A stretch of DNA of 9,407 bases from an uncultured Ruminococcus sp. (GCF_946187255.1 NZ_CAMHRZ010000129.1:1-9407), one strand, 5' to 3'. Shown: positions 1 to 6,422, counted from the stretch's first letter. The notes: generated by a model not told the origin, from the letters alone. Numbers and translations are program-made.

Positions 1-690
1 CTTTTCAGGCTTCACGGGTGCAGACTGCTCCTTTTCAGGTTCAGCCTTGCCGATAGAGAGAAGCTGAGTGCGAACAAGGTATCCCATATCAATGAGCTTG
101 TTCACAGCGTTATGAACCGCTGTCTTGCCCTCTTTGCATATCGCTTTCAGTCCCGACATGGAGAAATGCCAGTAGTCAGGCAGAGAAAGCACTTTGAGAA
201 GAAAGCCGAGGAGCTTATTGGGAATTTCCTTGTTCCGCAGGAGCTTGCTGCTGATCATGGTGAAGTTACCGACTTTCTTGACACGGTTTAGCACAGCGTT
301 ATCCACCGTAAAGGTTTCAAGCTCATAGTCATACTGAGGGATAGAGGTATCCTTCGCTGAATACTCATAGAACTTATAGACCGTCTGAATCCTGCCTGTC
401 GGGTTCTCATTCGGCATCTTTACTTCAATTTCAAGGTAGCCACATTCTTTCAGGTTTTTCAAGGCGCTGTCGATAGCCGTTTCTCCATCAGGGCATAGTG
501 CGATAAGCCCTGCCTTAGAAAAGTTCCATGTCGGAGGCAAGTCCATAACTCTGCCGAGCAGACCGATAGCAGGACAGCCGAGTTTGGTAGACCGCACGAA
601 GCAGTTGCTCAGAATGGCATAACCGCTGAATTTATGTATCTCGCAGATGGTATCGTCCACGGTTTTCTTTTTCCTGTTACGCTTGTCCAT
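1..690 (-). CDS. Tandem winged-helix DNA-binding protein (partial, C-terminus beyond left edge)
   Basis: Reading from 690 to the window edge gives 230 residues without a stop, so the C-terminus is missing. The protein has two copies of one winged-helix unit. Copy 1 (about residues 24-90) has LGRVMDLPPTWNFSKAGL and copy 2 (about 144-208) has LLKVLSLPDYWHFSMSGL; each is followed by a glycine-containing turn, a recognition-like helix and a closing GYL. This pattern fits HTH_36-type proteins, common in replication or regulatory genes of Firmicutes plasmids, phages and conjugative elements. The tail becomes rich in Pro, Glu and Lys, with PEK repeated ten residues apart. The ATG at 690 was chosen over the one at 696 because GGGAGG lies 7 bases from the former and only 1 from the latter. 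It starts 18 bases after the 96-residue gene and is probably co-transcribed. A role in replication initiation or control is inference. Confidence 0.8.
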   Translation of the reverse strand, partial: MDKRNRKKKTVDDTICEIHKFSGYAILSNCFVRSTKLGCPAIGLLGRVMDLPPTWNFSKAGLIALCPDGETAIDSALKNLKECGYLEIEVKMPNENPTGRIQTVYKFYEYSAKDTSIPQYDYELETFTVDNAVLNRVKKVGNFTMISSKLLRNKEIPNKLLGFLLKVLSLPDYWHFSMSGLKAICKEGKTAVHNAVNKLIDMGYLVRTQLLSIGKAEPEKEQSAPVKPEK

Positions 691-708
691 TTCCATTCCT
701 CCCTCAGC

Positions 709-999
709 TCATCTGCCGTACACAAATTCCATGTTTGCTATGTACAGCTTATTTACCGCATAAACGCAGCCATACGGCTTATCCACTTTAAGGAGAAACT
801 TTCTGCCGTTCAGCTCAGATACAGCATTTTTGATCTCATCACGGGTGAACTTCGACAGTTCATCGTGGTCACACAGTTCATCGACAGTGGAATAATCCTT
901 TTCGACCTTGTTGAGCATGACGGTAAGAACCGGAACACAAGCCTTAGCATCGAAGTTGTAGTTTACCCTCGGTAAGCTGATTCTCGTTGGGTTTGGCAT
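709..999 (-). CDS. Small winged-helix-like protein, 96 aa
   Basis: The start ATG at 999 is preceded by a very good AAGGAGG site; the same frame extends upstream to 1077 but would run through a terminator hairpin, so the shorter start is preferred. The 96-residue protein begins MPNPTRISLP. It has a predicted helix at about 22-33, a second helical segment at about 53-63 (RDEIKNAVSEL) and a beta-wing-like segment around 68-84 (FLLKVDKPYGCVYAV), a layout typical of a small winged-helix domain. I do not recognise the family by name. It is the first gene of a two-gene unit with the tandem winged-helix protein, 18 bases apart. It lies below an attenuator-like leader and the TTTCTACC repeats, so it could be an accessory replication or copy-control protein; that is inference from context only. 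Confidence 0.75.
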   Translation of the reverse strand: MPNPTRISLPRVNYNFDAKACVPVLTVMLNKVEKDYSTVDELCDHDELSKFTRDEIKNAVSELNGRKFLLKVDKPYGCVYAVNKLYIANMEFVYGR

Positions 1000-1030
1000 A
1001 GAAAGACCTCCTTGACAATGTTCATCTGAA

Positions 1031-1062
1031 ATAAAAAAAACGCTCCTCATTGCTGAGAAGCG
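1031..1062 (-). terminator. Rho-independent terminator in the leader of the HTH gene pair (attenuator candidate)
   Basis: On the minus strand CGCTTCTCA, a GCAA loop and TGAGGAGCG form a 9-base stem with one mismatch, followed at once by eight T residues (A run at 1033-1040 on plus). It sits about 20 bases before the AAGGAGG site of the 96-residue gene. No minus-strand gene lies between it and the divergent plus-strand gene, so it most likely acts as an attenuator on the HTH operon rather than as the end of another gene. Its 5' arm (1056-1062) can also pair with 1103-1109 in the loop of the upstream hairpin. Confidence 0.75.
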
Positions 1063-1093
1063 ATGTACGGTATTCAATTTTGGGCATAAAAAT

Positions 1094-1129
1094 AGCGGAC
1101 AGCGCTTCTGTTATGAAACACTGTCCGCT
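1094..1129 (-). promoter_or_regulatory. Leader hairpin with 18-base loop; possible antiterminator partner
   Basis: AGCGGACAG (1094-1102) and CTGTCCGCT (1121-1129) are perfect inverted repeats of 9 bases enclosing an 18-base loop. On the minus strand the 3' arm is followed by ATTTTTATG, a weak T run. The loop carries AGAAGCG (minus strand, 1109-1103), exactly complementary to the 5' arm of the downstream terminator. A hairpin with a large loop plus a downstream terminator resembles the leader of attenuation-controlled plasmid rep genes, but no antisense promoter was identified. Confidence 0.6.
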
Positions 1130-1157
1130 TTGTCCATTATTCAGTTTGTCAACAGGC

Positions 1158-1298
1158 TTTCTACCGTTTGTTTTAGGGTTTCTACCAGCTTTCTACCAAT
1201 CTTTTCGGCGGTAGGTTTCTACCAAATTTCTACCCAAAATCTTTATTTGGGCTGATTTTGGAGTTTTACGAAATAGCGCGATTTTCGCTTCTTCTACC
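1158..1298. repeat. Cluster of TTTCTACC repeats (iteron-like)
   Basis: Exact TTTCTACC occurs at 1158-1165, 1179-1186, 1190-1197, 1216-1223 and 1227-1234, with a 7/8 match at 1291-1298. Distances between the starts of the five exact copies are 21, 11, 26 and 11 bases, close to 2, 1, 2.5 and 1 helical turns. An opposite-facing GGTAG half-site lies at 1210-1214. On the strand of the adjacent HTH genes the unit reads GGTAGAAA, usually with T or G before it. Such clusters beside a gene for a winged-helix protein are typical of binding sites for a plasmid replication initiator or an autorepressor. Which of the two applies cannot be decided from sequence. Confidence 0.75.
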
Positions 1299-1350
1299 AC
1301 GAAAAACGCCATAGAATAGGGTTCTAAATGCCTCTTAATGACCACTAAGG

Positions 1351-1518
1351 GATACTAATGCCGAATAGCGTCAAGTTTAGCATAAAATCGGCTCAAAGTC
1401 CAGCACATAATATAAAATTTTACGTTTTATATGCTTTTTCTTTCGGTATTACGCTTTTTCAAACAAAGATAATGACCGGCACATAAAGTTCGTCAATTGT
1501 AAAATATGATACTAATGC
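1351..1518. repeat. AT-rich segment bounded by 11-bp direct repeats GATACTAATGC
   Basis: GATACTAATGC occurs at 1351-1361 and again at 1508-1518 in the same orientation. Between them lie an inverted repeat (ATATAAAA at 1410-1417 with TTTTATAT at 1425-1432) and paired short direct repeats: GCACATAA at 1403 and 1479, and CTTTTTC near 1434 and 1454. TAATGACC at 1336 (just outside) recurs at 1470. No open reading frame of note is present. Possible readings are a DNA-unwinding region of an origin, recombinase arm sites or decayed element DNA; the sequence alone does not choose. Confidence 0.45.
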
Positions 1519-1550
1519 AATTCCACAAAAAAATATTATCGTTCTGTATC

Positions 1551-1580
1551 TTGACAACAGATACGGCAGTGTGATATAAT
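1551..1580 (+). promoter_or_regulatory. Sigma-A promoter of the FUSC-HAD gene
   Basis: TTGACA at 1551-1556 and TATAAT at 1575-1580 are both perfect consensus hexamers with an 18-base spacer, and TG one base before the -10 box gives an extended -10. Transcription is expected to begin near 1587, which is the A of an ATG. Confidence 0.9.
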
Positions 1581-1586
1581 CATAAC

Positions 1587-1633
1587 ATGATCTACAAGCA
1601 ACGGCGCTGATATTTTTTCAGTGCCGTTTTTTG
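1587..1633 (+). terminator. Leader terminator/attenuator before the FUSC-HAD gene, with a possible 7-codon leader ORF
   Basis: AACGGCGCTGA (1600-1610) pairs with TCAGTGCCGTT (1618-1628) through one G-T wobble across a T-rich 7-base loop, followed by a T run (1627-1632). It lies between the promoter and the GAGGTG ribosome binding site, so full-length transcription requires read-through. A short frame from the probable first base of the transcript (ATG at 1587) encodes MIYKQRR and stops with TGA at 1608-1610, exactly the last three bases of the 5' arm. A ribosome there would block the hairpin. Whether this mini-frame is translated is unknown. Confidence 0.75.
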
Positions 1634-1648
1634 TTTTGAGGTGATACA

Positions 1649-2932
1649 ATGGGAAGAACGTATAAACTCCCGCCTGTGGGGGCAAGGATAATCAAATCAT
1701 CTGTTTCGGTAGCGCTATGCATGATCGTATATTATTTCCGCACACTTCTTCCTATCGGGAACGGCATACCCTTTTACAGCGCACTTGCTGCTCTCTGGTG
1801 CCTACAGCCTTATTCCGATTCCACCAAGAACAATGCGGGACAGAGATCAAAAGGGACTCTGATAGGTGCGCTGTTCGGGCTTGCGTTTATCATTCTTCTT
1901 AGATTTATCGGGCTGACCACACCGATATTCGTATATCTGCTGGCTTCTTTGACAATAATCCCCGTGATATATCTTACGGTAATTACGAACAACCGAAACG
2001 CTTCATTCTTTTCCTGCGTGGTATTTCTGAGCATAGCGCTGACACATTCCTTTGATGACAACCCTTACCTGTTTGTGTTCAACCGTGTGCTTGATACATT
2101 TATCGGGATATGCATAGGACTTGCGGTAAATATCTTTCACCTGCCGATAAATCATGACAGCGAGACCCTTTATGTAAGCGGTATCGACTCTGTGCTGATA
2201 CCCGATGATAATTCGGCTGACGCTTTCAACAAGGTGGAGCTCAACAGAATGATACGATCGGGAGTAAAGTTCACCATATCAACTATCCGCACTCCTGCCG
2301 AAGTAAAATCGCTGATGAAAGGCGTTGAGCTGAAACTGCCCGTCATCGTCATGGATGGTGCTGCGATGTATGATGTTAATGCAAGAGAATACCTTGAAGC
2401 AGAATTCCTGCAAACGGATGTATGTGAAGAAGCCGAAAGGATAATAGCAAGCAACGGTATGCACTGTTTTGTGAATGTAATGTATGATGCCACACTGCTT
2501 ATATTCTACGGGAAGCTAAGAAACACTGCCGAAAAAGAACTATTTGAAACTCACAAACATTCACCTTACAGGAATTATGTCCGTAAATTATTCAGGCGGC
2601 ATGACGCTTCGGAGAGAGTGCTGTATCTCATGGTGCTTGATGAGAGCGAAAAGATCTGCTCACTTGAAAAACAGCTGAAAAACGATCTGAGAGAACTTGC
2701 AAGAATAACCGTCACGGATTCGGAATACGATGGATACAAGTATCTGAAAGTCTTTTCGCCTTTCGCTTCAAAGGAACAGATGCTTGTGAAGCTGAAAGAA
2801 CATACAGGCATAGACAAAGTGATGACCGTCGGCAGCATACAGGGCAAGTATGATGTTTATATCGGTGACGGCGGAGGAAATGCGACTATAAAGAAGCTGA
2901 AAAAGCTGCACAGAAACGATATTTACCATTGA
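1649..2932 (+). CDS. FUSC/aromatic-acid-exporter-like membrane protein fused to degenerate HAD (Cof-like) domain
   Basis: The 427-residue protein starts at ATG 1649, five bases after GAGGTG. Residues 14-163 contain about six hydrophobic segments (near 14-30, 39-55, 69-89, 91-112, 117-133 and 140-163), like the half-size FUSC/aromatic acid exporter membrane domain. Residues 174-427 read as a Cof-type HAD phosphatase: motif I region LYVSGIDSVLI (174-184), motif II ISTIRT (210-215) followed by PVIVMDGAAMYD (231-242), a conserved-type lysine at 375, and a motif IV region around VMTVGSIQG (391-399). Where an active enzyme has DxDGT, this protein has G178-I-D180-S-V, and the GD of motif IV reads GS (395-396). 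The phosphatase activity is therefore probably lost, leaving a cytoplasmic ligand-binding or regulatory domain. Transport substrate is unknown. It is controlled by its own promoter and leader terminator, and the next gene has a separate promoter. Confidence 0.8.
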   Translation: MGRTYKLPPVGARIIKSSVSVALCMIVYYFRTLLPIGNGIPFYSALAALWCLQPYSDSTKNNAGQRSKGTLIGALFGLAFIILLRFIGLTTPIFVYLLASLTIIPVIYLTVITNNRNASFFSCVVFLSIALTHSFDDNPYLFVFNRVLDTFIGICIGLAVNIFHLPINHDSETLYVSGIDSVLIPDDNSADAFNKVELNRMIRSGVKFTISTIRTPAEVKSLMKGVELKLPVIVMDGAAMYDVNAREYLEAEFLQTDVCEEAERIIASNGMHCFVNVMYDATLLIFYGKLRNTAEKELFETHKHSPYRNYVRKLFRRHDASERVLYLMVLDESEKICSLEKQLKNDLRELARITVTDSEYDGYKYLKVFSPFASKEQMLVKLKEHTGIDKVMTVGSIQGKYDVYIGDGGGNATIKKLKKLHRNDIYH

Positions 2933-2978
2933 ATTTCAGACAAGAAACGTGATTGCGGATTTCTTTACAGTATCTTCA

Positions 2979-3007
2979 TTGACAAAGCATACAGGCAATG
3001 TTATAAT
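2979..3007 (+). promoter_or_regulatory. Sigma-A promoter of gltA-nadE
   Basis: TTGACA at 2979-2984 and TATAAT at 3002-3007 are perfect consensus hexamers separated by 17 bases, with TG one base upstream of the -10 box. The start of transcription is expected near 3013-3014, again at or beside an ATG. It lies 46 bases after the stop of the FUSC-HAD gene, making gltA-nadE an independent unit. Confidence 0.9.
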
Positions 3008-3012
3008 TTACT

Positions 3013-3072
3013 ATGATAATACAAAGCAAAGGCGCTTCTCCGTTGTGCGGAGGAGTGCCTTTTGTTTTTTAG
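3013..3072 (+). terminator. Leader terminator/attenuator before gltA
   Basis: A 15-base-pair stem (3028-3042 with 3048-3062, two G-T wobbles, loop TTGTG) is followed by TTTT-G-TTTTTT (3060-3070), a strong Rho-independent terminator only a few bases before the gltA ribosome binding site AAAGGGG. The leader shares ATGAT, AAGCAA-n-GGCGCT and AGTGCC with the leader of the FUSC-HAD gene. A frame from ATG 3013 to TAG 3070-3072 would give MIIQSKGASPLCGGVPFVF and runs through the whole hairpin; its translation is not established. Confidence 0.8.
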
Positions 3073-3089
3073 CGAAAGGGGTCCGGTAT

Positions 3090-4430
3090 ATGAACGGCTT
3101 CAAGGAAACAATGTGTGCGTCATTCAGGGAAAACAATACGATATCTCCTGCTTACTTCGATAAGTACAGCGTAAAGCGGGGACTGCGCAACCCCGACGGC
3201 ACAGGAGTAATGGCAGGTGTGACGAATATCTGCAATGTTCACGGATATGTAGTTGACGACGGTGAGAAAAAGCCCGCAGAGGGCAGGCTGATATTCAGAG
3301 GATACGATATCCGCGACCTTATAGGCAGAGTGGCGGAGGAAAACCGCTTCGGCTTTGAGGAGATAGTATATCTCCTACTGACGGGAAAGCTGCCCACAGC
3401 TTCGGAACTTGCGGAATTCACGGCACTGCTTTCGGAAAACCGTGCGCTGCCCGAAAACTTCTTTGAAGATATGATACTGAAAGCCCCATCGCGGGACATT
3501 ATGAATAAAATGGCAAGATCTACCCTTGCACTGTATTCCTATGACAGCGATCCGGAGTCCATGATCGCTGAGCATGAGATAGATACAGCGGTGTCCCTCA
3601 TCGCAAAAATGCCTGTTATCATGGTATGCGCTTATGAAACAAAACGGCGTTTTTTCAGCAATGAGTCCATGATTATGCACCCGCTGATAAAGGGGCAGTC
3701 TACAGCTGAGAATATACTCTCTACCCTGCGACCCGACAGGAAATTCACCCGCAGCGAAGCAAAGCTGCTGGACCTTATGCTGATGCTGCACGCCGAACAC
3801 GGCGGCGGCAACAACTCCACATTCTCCTGCCGTGTGCTGACTTCATCGGGCACCGATCCCTACTCGGCTTATGCGGCAGCCATAGGTTCGCTGAAAGGTG
3901 CAAAACACGGCGGAGCAAACCGCAAAGTCTCGGAGATGCTGGGATATATCAAGAACAATGTTTCAGACTTTGAAGATGAACGTGAGCTTTCGGAATACCT
4001 CAGAAAGCTGATAAAGAAAGAAGCGGGTGACCGCAGTGGTCTTATATACGGCATGGGACACGGAGTTTATACGCTATCAGACCCGAGAGCGGTGATACTG
4101 AAAAAGTTTGCAGGCGAGATGGCTGAGGGCACAAAGTTTGAAAGGGAGTTCAGACTGCTGTCTGCTATAGAACGGCTGACACCGCAGGCCTTTGCGGATA
4201 TAAAGCATTCCGAAAAGGTGATATGCGCGAATATCGACCTGTACAGCGGTTTTGTGTACAGGATGCTGGGGATACCCGAAGAATTGTTCACTCCCCTGTT
4301 TGCCGTATCGAGAATGGCGGGCTGGTGCGCTCACAGGTCGGAGGAAATAAACAGCGGCAAACGTATCATACGTCCCGCATACAAATCGGTAGCCCCTGAG
4401 AAATCGTATGTGGCTCTGGCGAACAGGTAA
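3090..4430 (+). CDS. gltA: Citrate synthase
   Basis: The 446-residue protein condenses oxaloacetate and acetyl-CoA to citrate in the cytoplasm. The catalytic set is visible: His237 in HAEHGGGNNSTF, His273 in GSLKGAKHGGAN, and Asp383 in NIDLYSGF; GMGHGVY (His324) and DPR (Arg333) also match family positions that contact oxaloacetate. The C-terminus RIIRPAYK is typical of the family. The frame is open back to 2949, but the promoter and leader terminator lie in that stretch, so the ATG at 3090, 8 bases after AAAGGGG, is the start. In anaerobic Clostridia with an incomplete TCA cycle, citrate synthase mostly feeds 2-oxoglutarate and glutamate synthesis. The nadE gene follows after 27 bases. A 2-methylcitrate synthase cannot be excluded, but no propionate genes are nearby. 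Confidence 0.95.
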   Translation: MNGFKETMCASFRENNTISPAYFDKYSVKRGLRNPDGTGVMAGVTNICNVHGYVVDDGEKKPAEGRLIFRGYDIRDLIGRVAEENRFGFEEIVYLLLTGKLPTASELAEFTALLSENRALPENFFEDMILKAPSRDIMNKMARSTLALYSYDSDPESMIAEHEIDTAVSLIAKMPVIMVCAYETKRRFFSNESMIMHPLIKGQSTAENILSTLRPDRKFTRSEAKLLDLMLMLHAEHGGGNNSTFSCRVLTSSGTDPYSAYAAAIGSLKGAKHGGANRKVSEMLGYIKNNVSDFEDERELSEYLRKLIKKEAGDRSGLIYGMGHGVYTLSDPRAVILKKFAGEMAEGTKFEREFRLLSAIERLTPQAFADIKHSEKVICANIDLYSGFVYRMLGIPEELFTPLFAVSRMAGWCAHRSEEINSGKRIIRPAYKSVAPEKSYVALANR

Positions 4431-4457
4431 TAGACGAAGTTATGGAGTGAAAATGAT

Positions 4458-6368
4458 ATGAAAGACGGATTTATAAAAATAGCCTGCGCTACCCCCGAGC
4501 TGAAAGTCGCAGACTGTGAATACAACGCTGACAGGATCATCGAGCTTATAAATGAGGCTCACTGTGCGGGCGTAAAGATAGTATGCTTTCCCGAATTGTC
4601 TGTTACGGGGTATACCTGCGGTGATCTGTTTTTGCAGGGCGCTCTTCTAAATGCGGCAAAACGTGAACTGGTGAGAATTGCAATGGAGACTGAAAACCTG
4701 GATATAGTATCGATCGTCGGAGTGCCGCTGGCTGTATGCGGCAAGCTGTACAACTGTGCAGTCGTTATAAACAAAGGAAAGCTCGTGGGCGCCCGTGCAA
4801 AAAAGAATATACCGAATTACGGCGAATTTTACGAAGCAAGGCATTTCACTGCCGCAGAGGACGGTATCTCTGCCGATATTCAGCTGACCGATGGATATAC
4901 CGTACATCTGGGAGACGGTATATTCGTATGCAGGGAGATGCCCGAACTTACCTTCGGCGTAGAGATATGCGAGGATATGTGGGTATGCTCGCCGCCTGCC
5001 GAAAGACTGGCAGGTGCGGGGGCTGTTATTGTATTCAATCTTTCCGCCAGCGATGAGGTGATAGGCAAGGCTGATTACCGCAGGACACTGATAAAAGCAC
5101 ATTCGGGTTCAATGGTGTGCGCTTACGCTTACGCCGACTGCGGGATAGGAGAATCCACACAGGATATGGTATTCGCGGGACATGATATCATTGCGGAGTA
5201 TGGCTCTGTTCTTGCGGAATCTAAGGCATTCTCCAAAGGGCTGACAACAGCGGACATAGACATTTCAAAGCTGCTGTACGAGCGCAGAAGGATGAACACA
5301 TTCAAAGTCTCAGCCGCTGAGGGGACATTCTTTTCTCTCGGTATATCCGAAACACCGCTGGAAAGATACTTCCCTCAGACACCCTTTGTGCCGAGCGACA
5401 AGCGTGTACTTGACAACAGATGTGAAGAGATACTCACCATGCAGGCTGTTGGGCTGATGACCAGACTGCGGCATATCGGATGTGATACTGCTGTACTGGG
5501 CATTTCGGGGGGACTTGATTCCACCCTTGCACTCATCGTGACCGTTCATGCCTTTGATATGCTGGGGCTTGACAGGAGCGGCATAAGAGCGGTTACTATG
5601 CCATGTTTCGGCACAACCGACAGGACTTACCTCAACGCCTGTGCGCTCGTAAAGGCATACGGTGCTGAACTTGAAGAGATAAATATATGCAAAAGCGTGA
5701 CACAGCATTTTTCCGACATCGGGCAGTCTCCCGATGTTCATGATGTGACCTATGAGAATTCGCAGGCAAGGGAACGCACTCAGATACTCATGGACAAGGC
5801 GAACCAGCTTGGGGGCATTGTAATCGGCACAGGTGATCTTTCAGAGCTTGCACTGGGCTGGGCGACCTATAACGGTGATCACATGTCCATGTATGCTGTG
5901 AATTCTTCCATACCAAAAACACTGGTCAGATGGCTGGTGGATCACGAAGCGGAGATATCTCAAGGTGAACTTAAAAACATCCTGAAAGATATACTCGATA
6001 CCCCCGTGAGCCCGGAACTCCTTCCGCCTGAGGAGAACGGCACTATCTCACAGAAAACGGAGGATATCGTGGGACCTTATGAGCTGCATGACTTCTTCAT
6101 GTACTATATGCTGCGCTACGGCTTCCCTCCCGCAAAGATATTCCGCATAGCCTGCATATCATTCAGGGACGTATACTCTGCGGAGATCATACTCAAATGG
6201 CTGAAAACATTCTACCGCAGATTTTTTGCACAGCAGTTCAAGCGCTCCTGTCTGCCCGACGGACCAAAGGTCGGAACTGTTACCCTTTCGCCGCGCGGGG
6301 ACTGGCGTATGCCCAGTGATGCTTCGGCAAGGGTTTGGATGAAAGAGATAGACGATATACAGTGCTGA
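4458..6368 (+). CDS. nadE: Glutamine-dependent NAD+ synthase
   Basis: The 636-residue enzyme makes the last step of NAD+ synthesis: ATP-dependent amidation of nicotinic acid adenine dinucleotide, using ammonia taken from glutamine. The N-terminal nitrilase-type glutaminase domain (about 1-290) shows the Glu-Lys-Cys triad as Glu46 (FPELSVTGY), Lys115 or Lys116 (AKKNIPNYGEFYE) and Cys171 (VEICEDMW). The C-terminal synthetase domain (about 320-636) has the PP-loop ISGGLDST at 349-356, GTGDLSELALGWATYNGDHMS-type residues at 457-477, and PVSPELLPP at 516-524. Length and domain order match the large bacterial type. The ATG at 4458 follows GGAGTGA by 7 bases. It lies 27 bases behind gltA with no terminator between, so both are probably on one transcript; the link may be supply of 2-oxoglutarate for glutamate and glutamine, but this is inference. 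Confidence 0.96.
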   Translation: MKDGFIKIACATPELKVADCEYNADRIIELINEAHCAGVKIVCFPELSVTGYTCGDLFLQGALLNAAKRELVRIAMETENLDIVSIVGVPLAVCGKLYNCAVVINKGKLVGARAKKNIPNYGEFYEARHFTAAEDGISADIQLTDGYTVHLGDGIFVCREMPELTFGVEICEDMWVCSPPAERLAGAGAVIVFNLSASDEVIGKADYRRTLIKAHSGSMVCAYAYADCGIGESTQDMVFAGHDIIAEYGSVLAESKAFSKGLTTADIDISKLLYERRRMNTFKVSAAEGTFFSLGISETPLERYFPQTPFVPSDKRVLDNRCEEILTMQAVGLMTRLRHIGCDTAVLGISGGLDSTLALIVTVHAFDMLGLDRSGIRAVTMPCFGTTDRTYLNACALVKAYGAELEEINICKSVTQHFSDIGQSPDVHDVTYENSQARERTQILMDKANQLGGIVIGTGDLSELALGWATYNGDHMSMYAVNSSIPKTLVRWLVDHEAEISQGELKNILKDILDTPVSPELLPPEENGTISQKTEDIVGPYELHDFFMYYMLRYGFPPAKIFRIACISFRDVYSAEIILKWLKTFYRRFFAQQFKRSCLPDGPKVGTVTLSPRGDWRMPSDASARVWMKEIDDIQC

Positions 6369-6399
6369 ACGAAAAGCGGACGAATTGACCATCGGTTCA

Positions 6400-6422
6400 A
6401 AAGAGGATAAACTATCCTCTTT
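6400..6422. terminator. Bidirectional hairpin terminator between convergent operons
   Basis: AAAGAGGATA (6400-6409) and TATCCTCTTT (6413-6422) form a perfect 10-base stem with a 3-base AAC loop. A and T runs at the stem ends serve both strands (TTT inside the arm on plus, TTTT on minus). It lies 31 bases after the nadE stop. The TAG stop codon of the minus-strand gene (6414-6412) is inside the hairpin, so the last codons of that gene form one arm. Confidence 0.75.

Noticed and set aside
299..307. DnaA-box-like TTATCCACC (and TTATCCACT at 779-787)
   Set aside because: Each is one base off consensus, isolated and inside coding sequence, so not enough to claim DnaA binding sites.
1000..1077. 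N-terminal extension of the 96-residue protein to 1077
   Set aside because: It would cross the intrinsic terminator and lacks a ribosome binding site, while AAGGAGG sits just before the ATG at 999.
1147..1152. Minus-strand TTGACA as -35 box of the HTH operon promoter
   Set aside because: No acceptable -10 hexamer lies 16-19 bases downstream on the minus strand; the operon promoter was not located.
1158..1298. Repeat cluster as a CRISPR array
   Set aside because: Units are 8 bases with uneven 3-18 base gaps; CRISPR repeats and spacers are much longer and regular.
2949..3089. N-terminal extension of citrate synthase back to an ATG at 2949
   Set aside because: The stretch holds a consensus promoter and a strong terminator hairpin, and the first 47 residues do not resemble citrate synthase; the ATG at 3090 has a proper ribosome binding site.
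3375..3800. Minus-strand frames of 140-150 residues inside gltA and nadE (also 4647-5102 and 5310-5741)
   Set aside because: They lie wholly within genes with clear catalytic motifs and have no supporting features.
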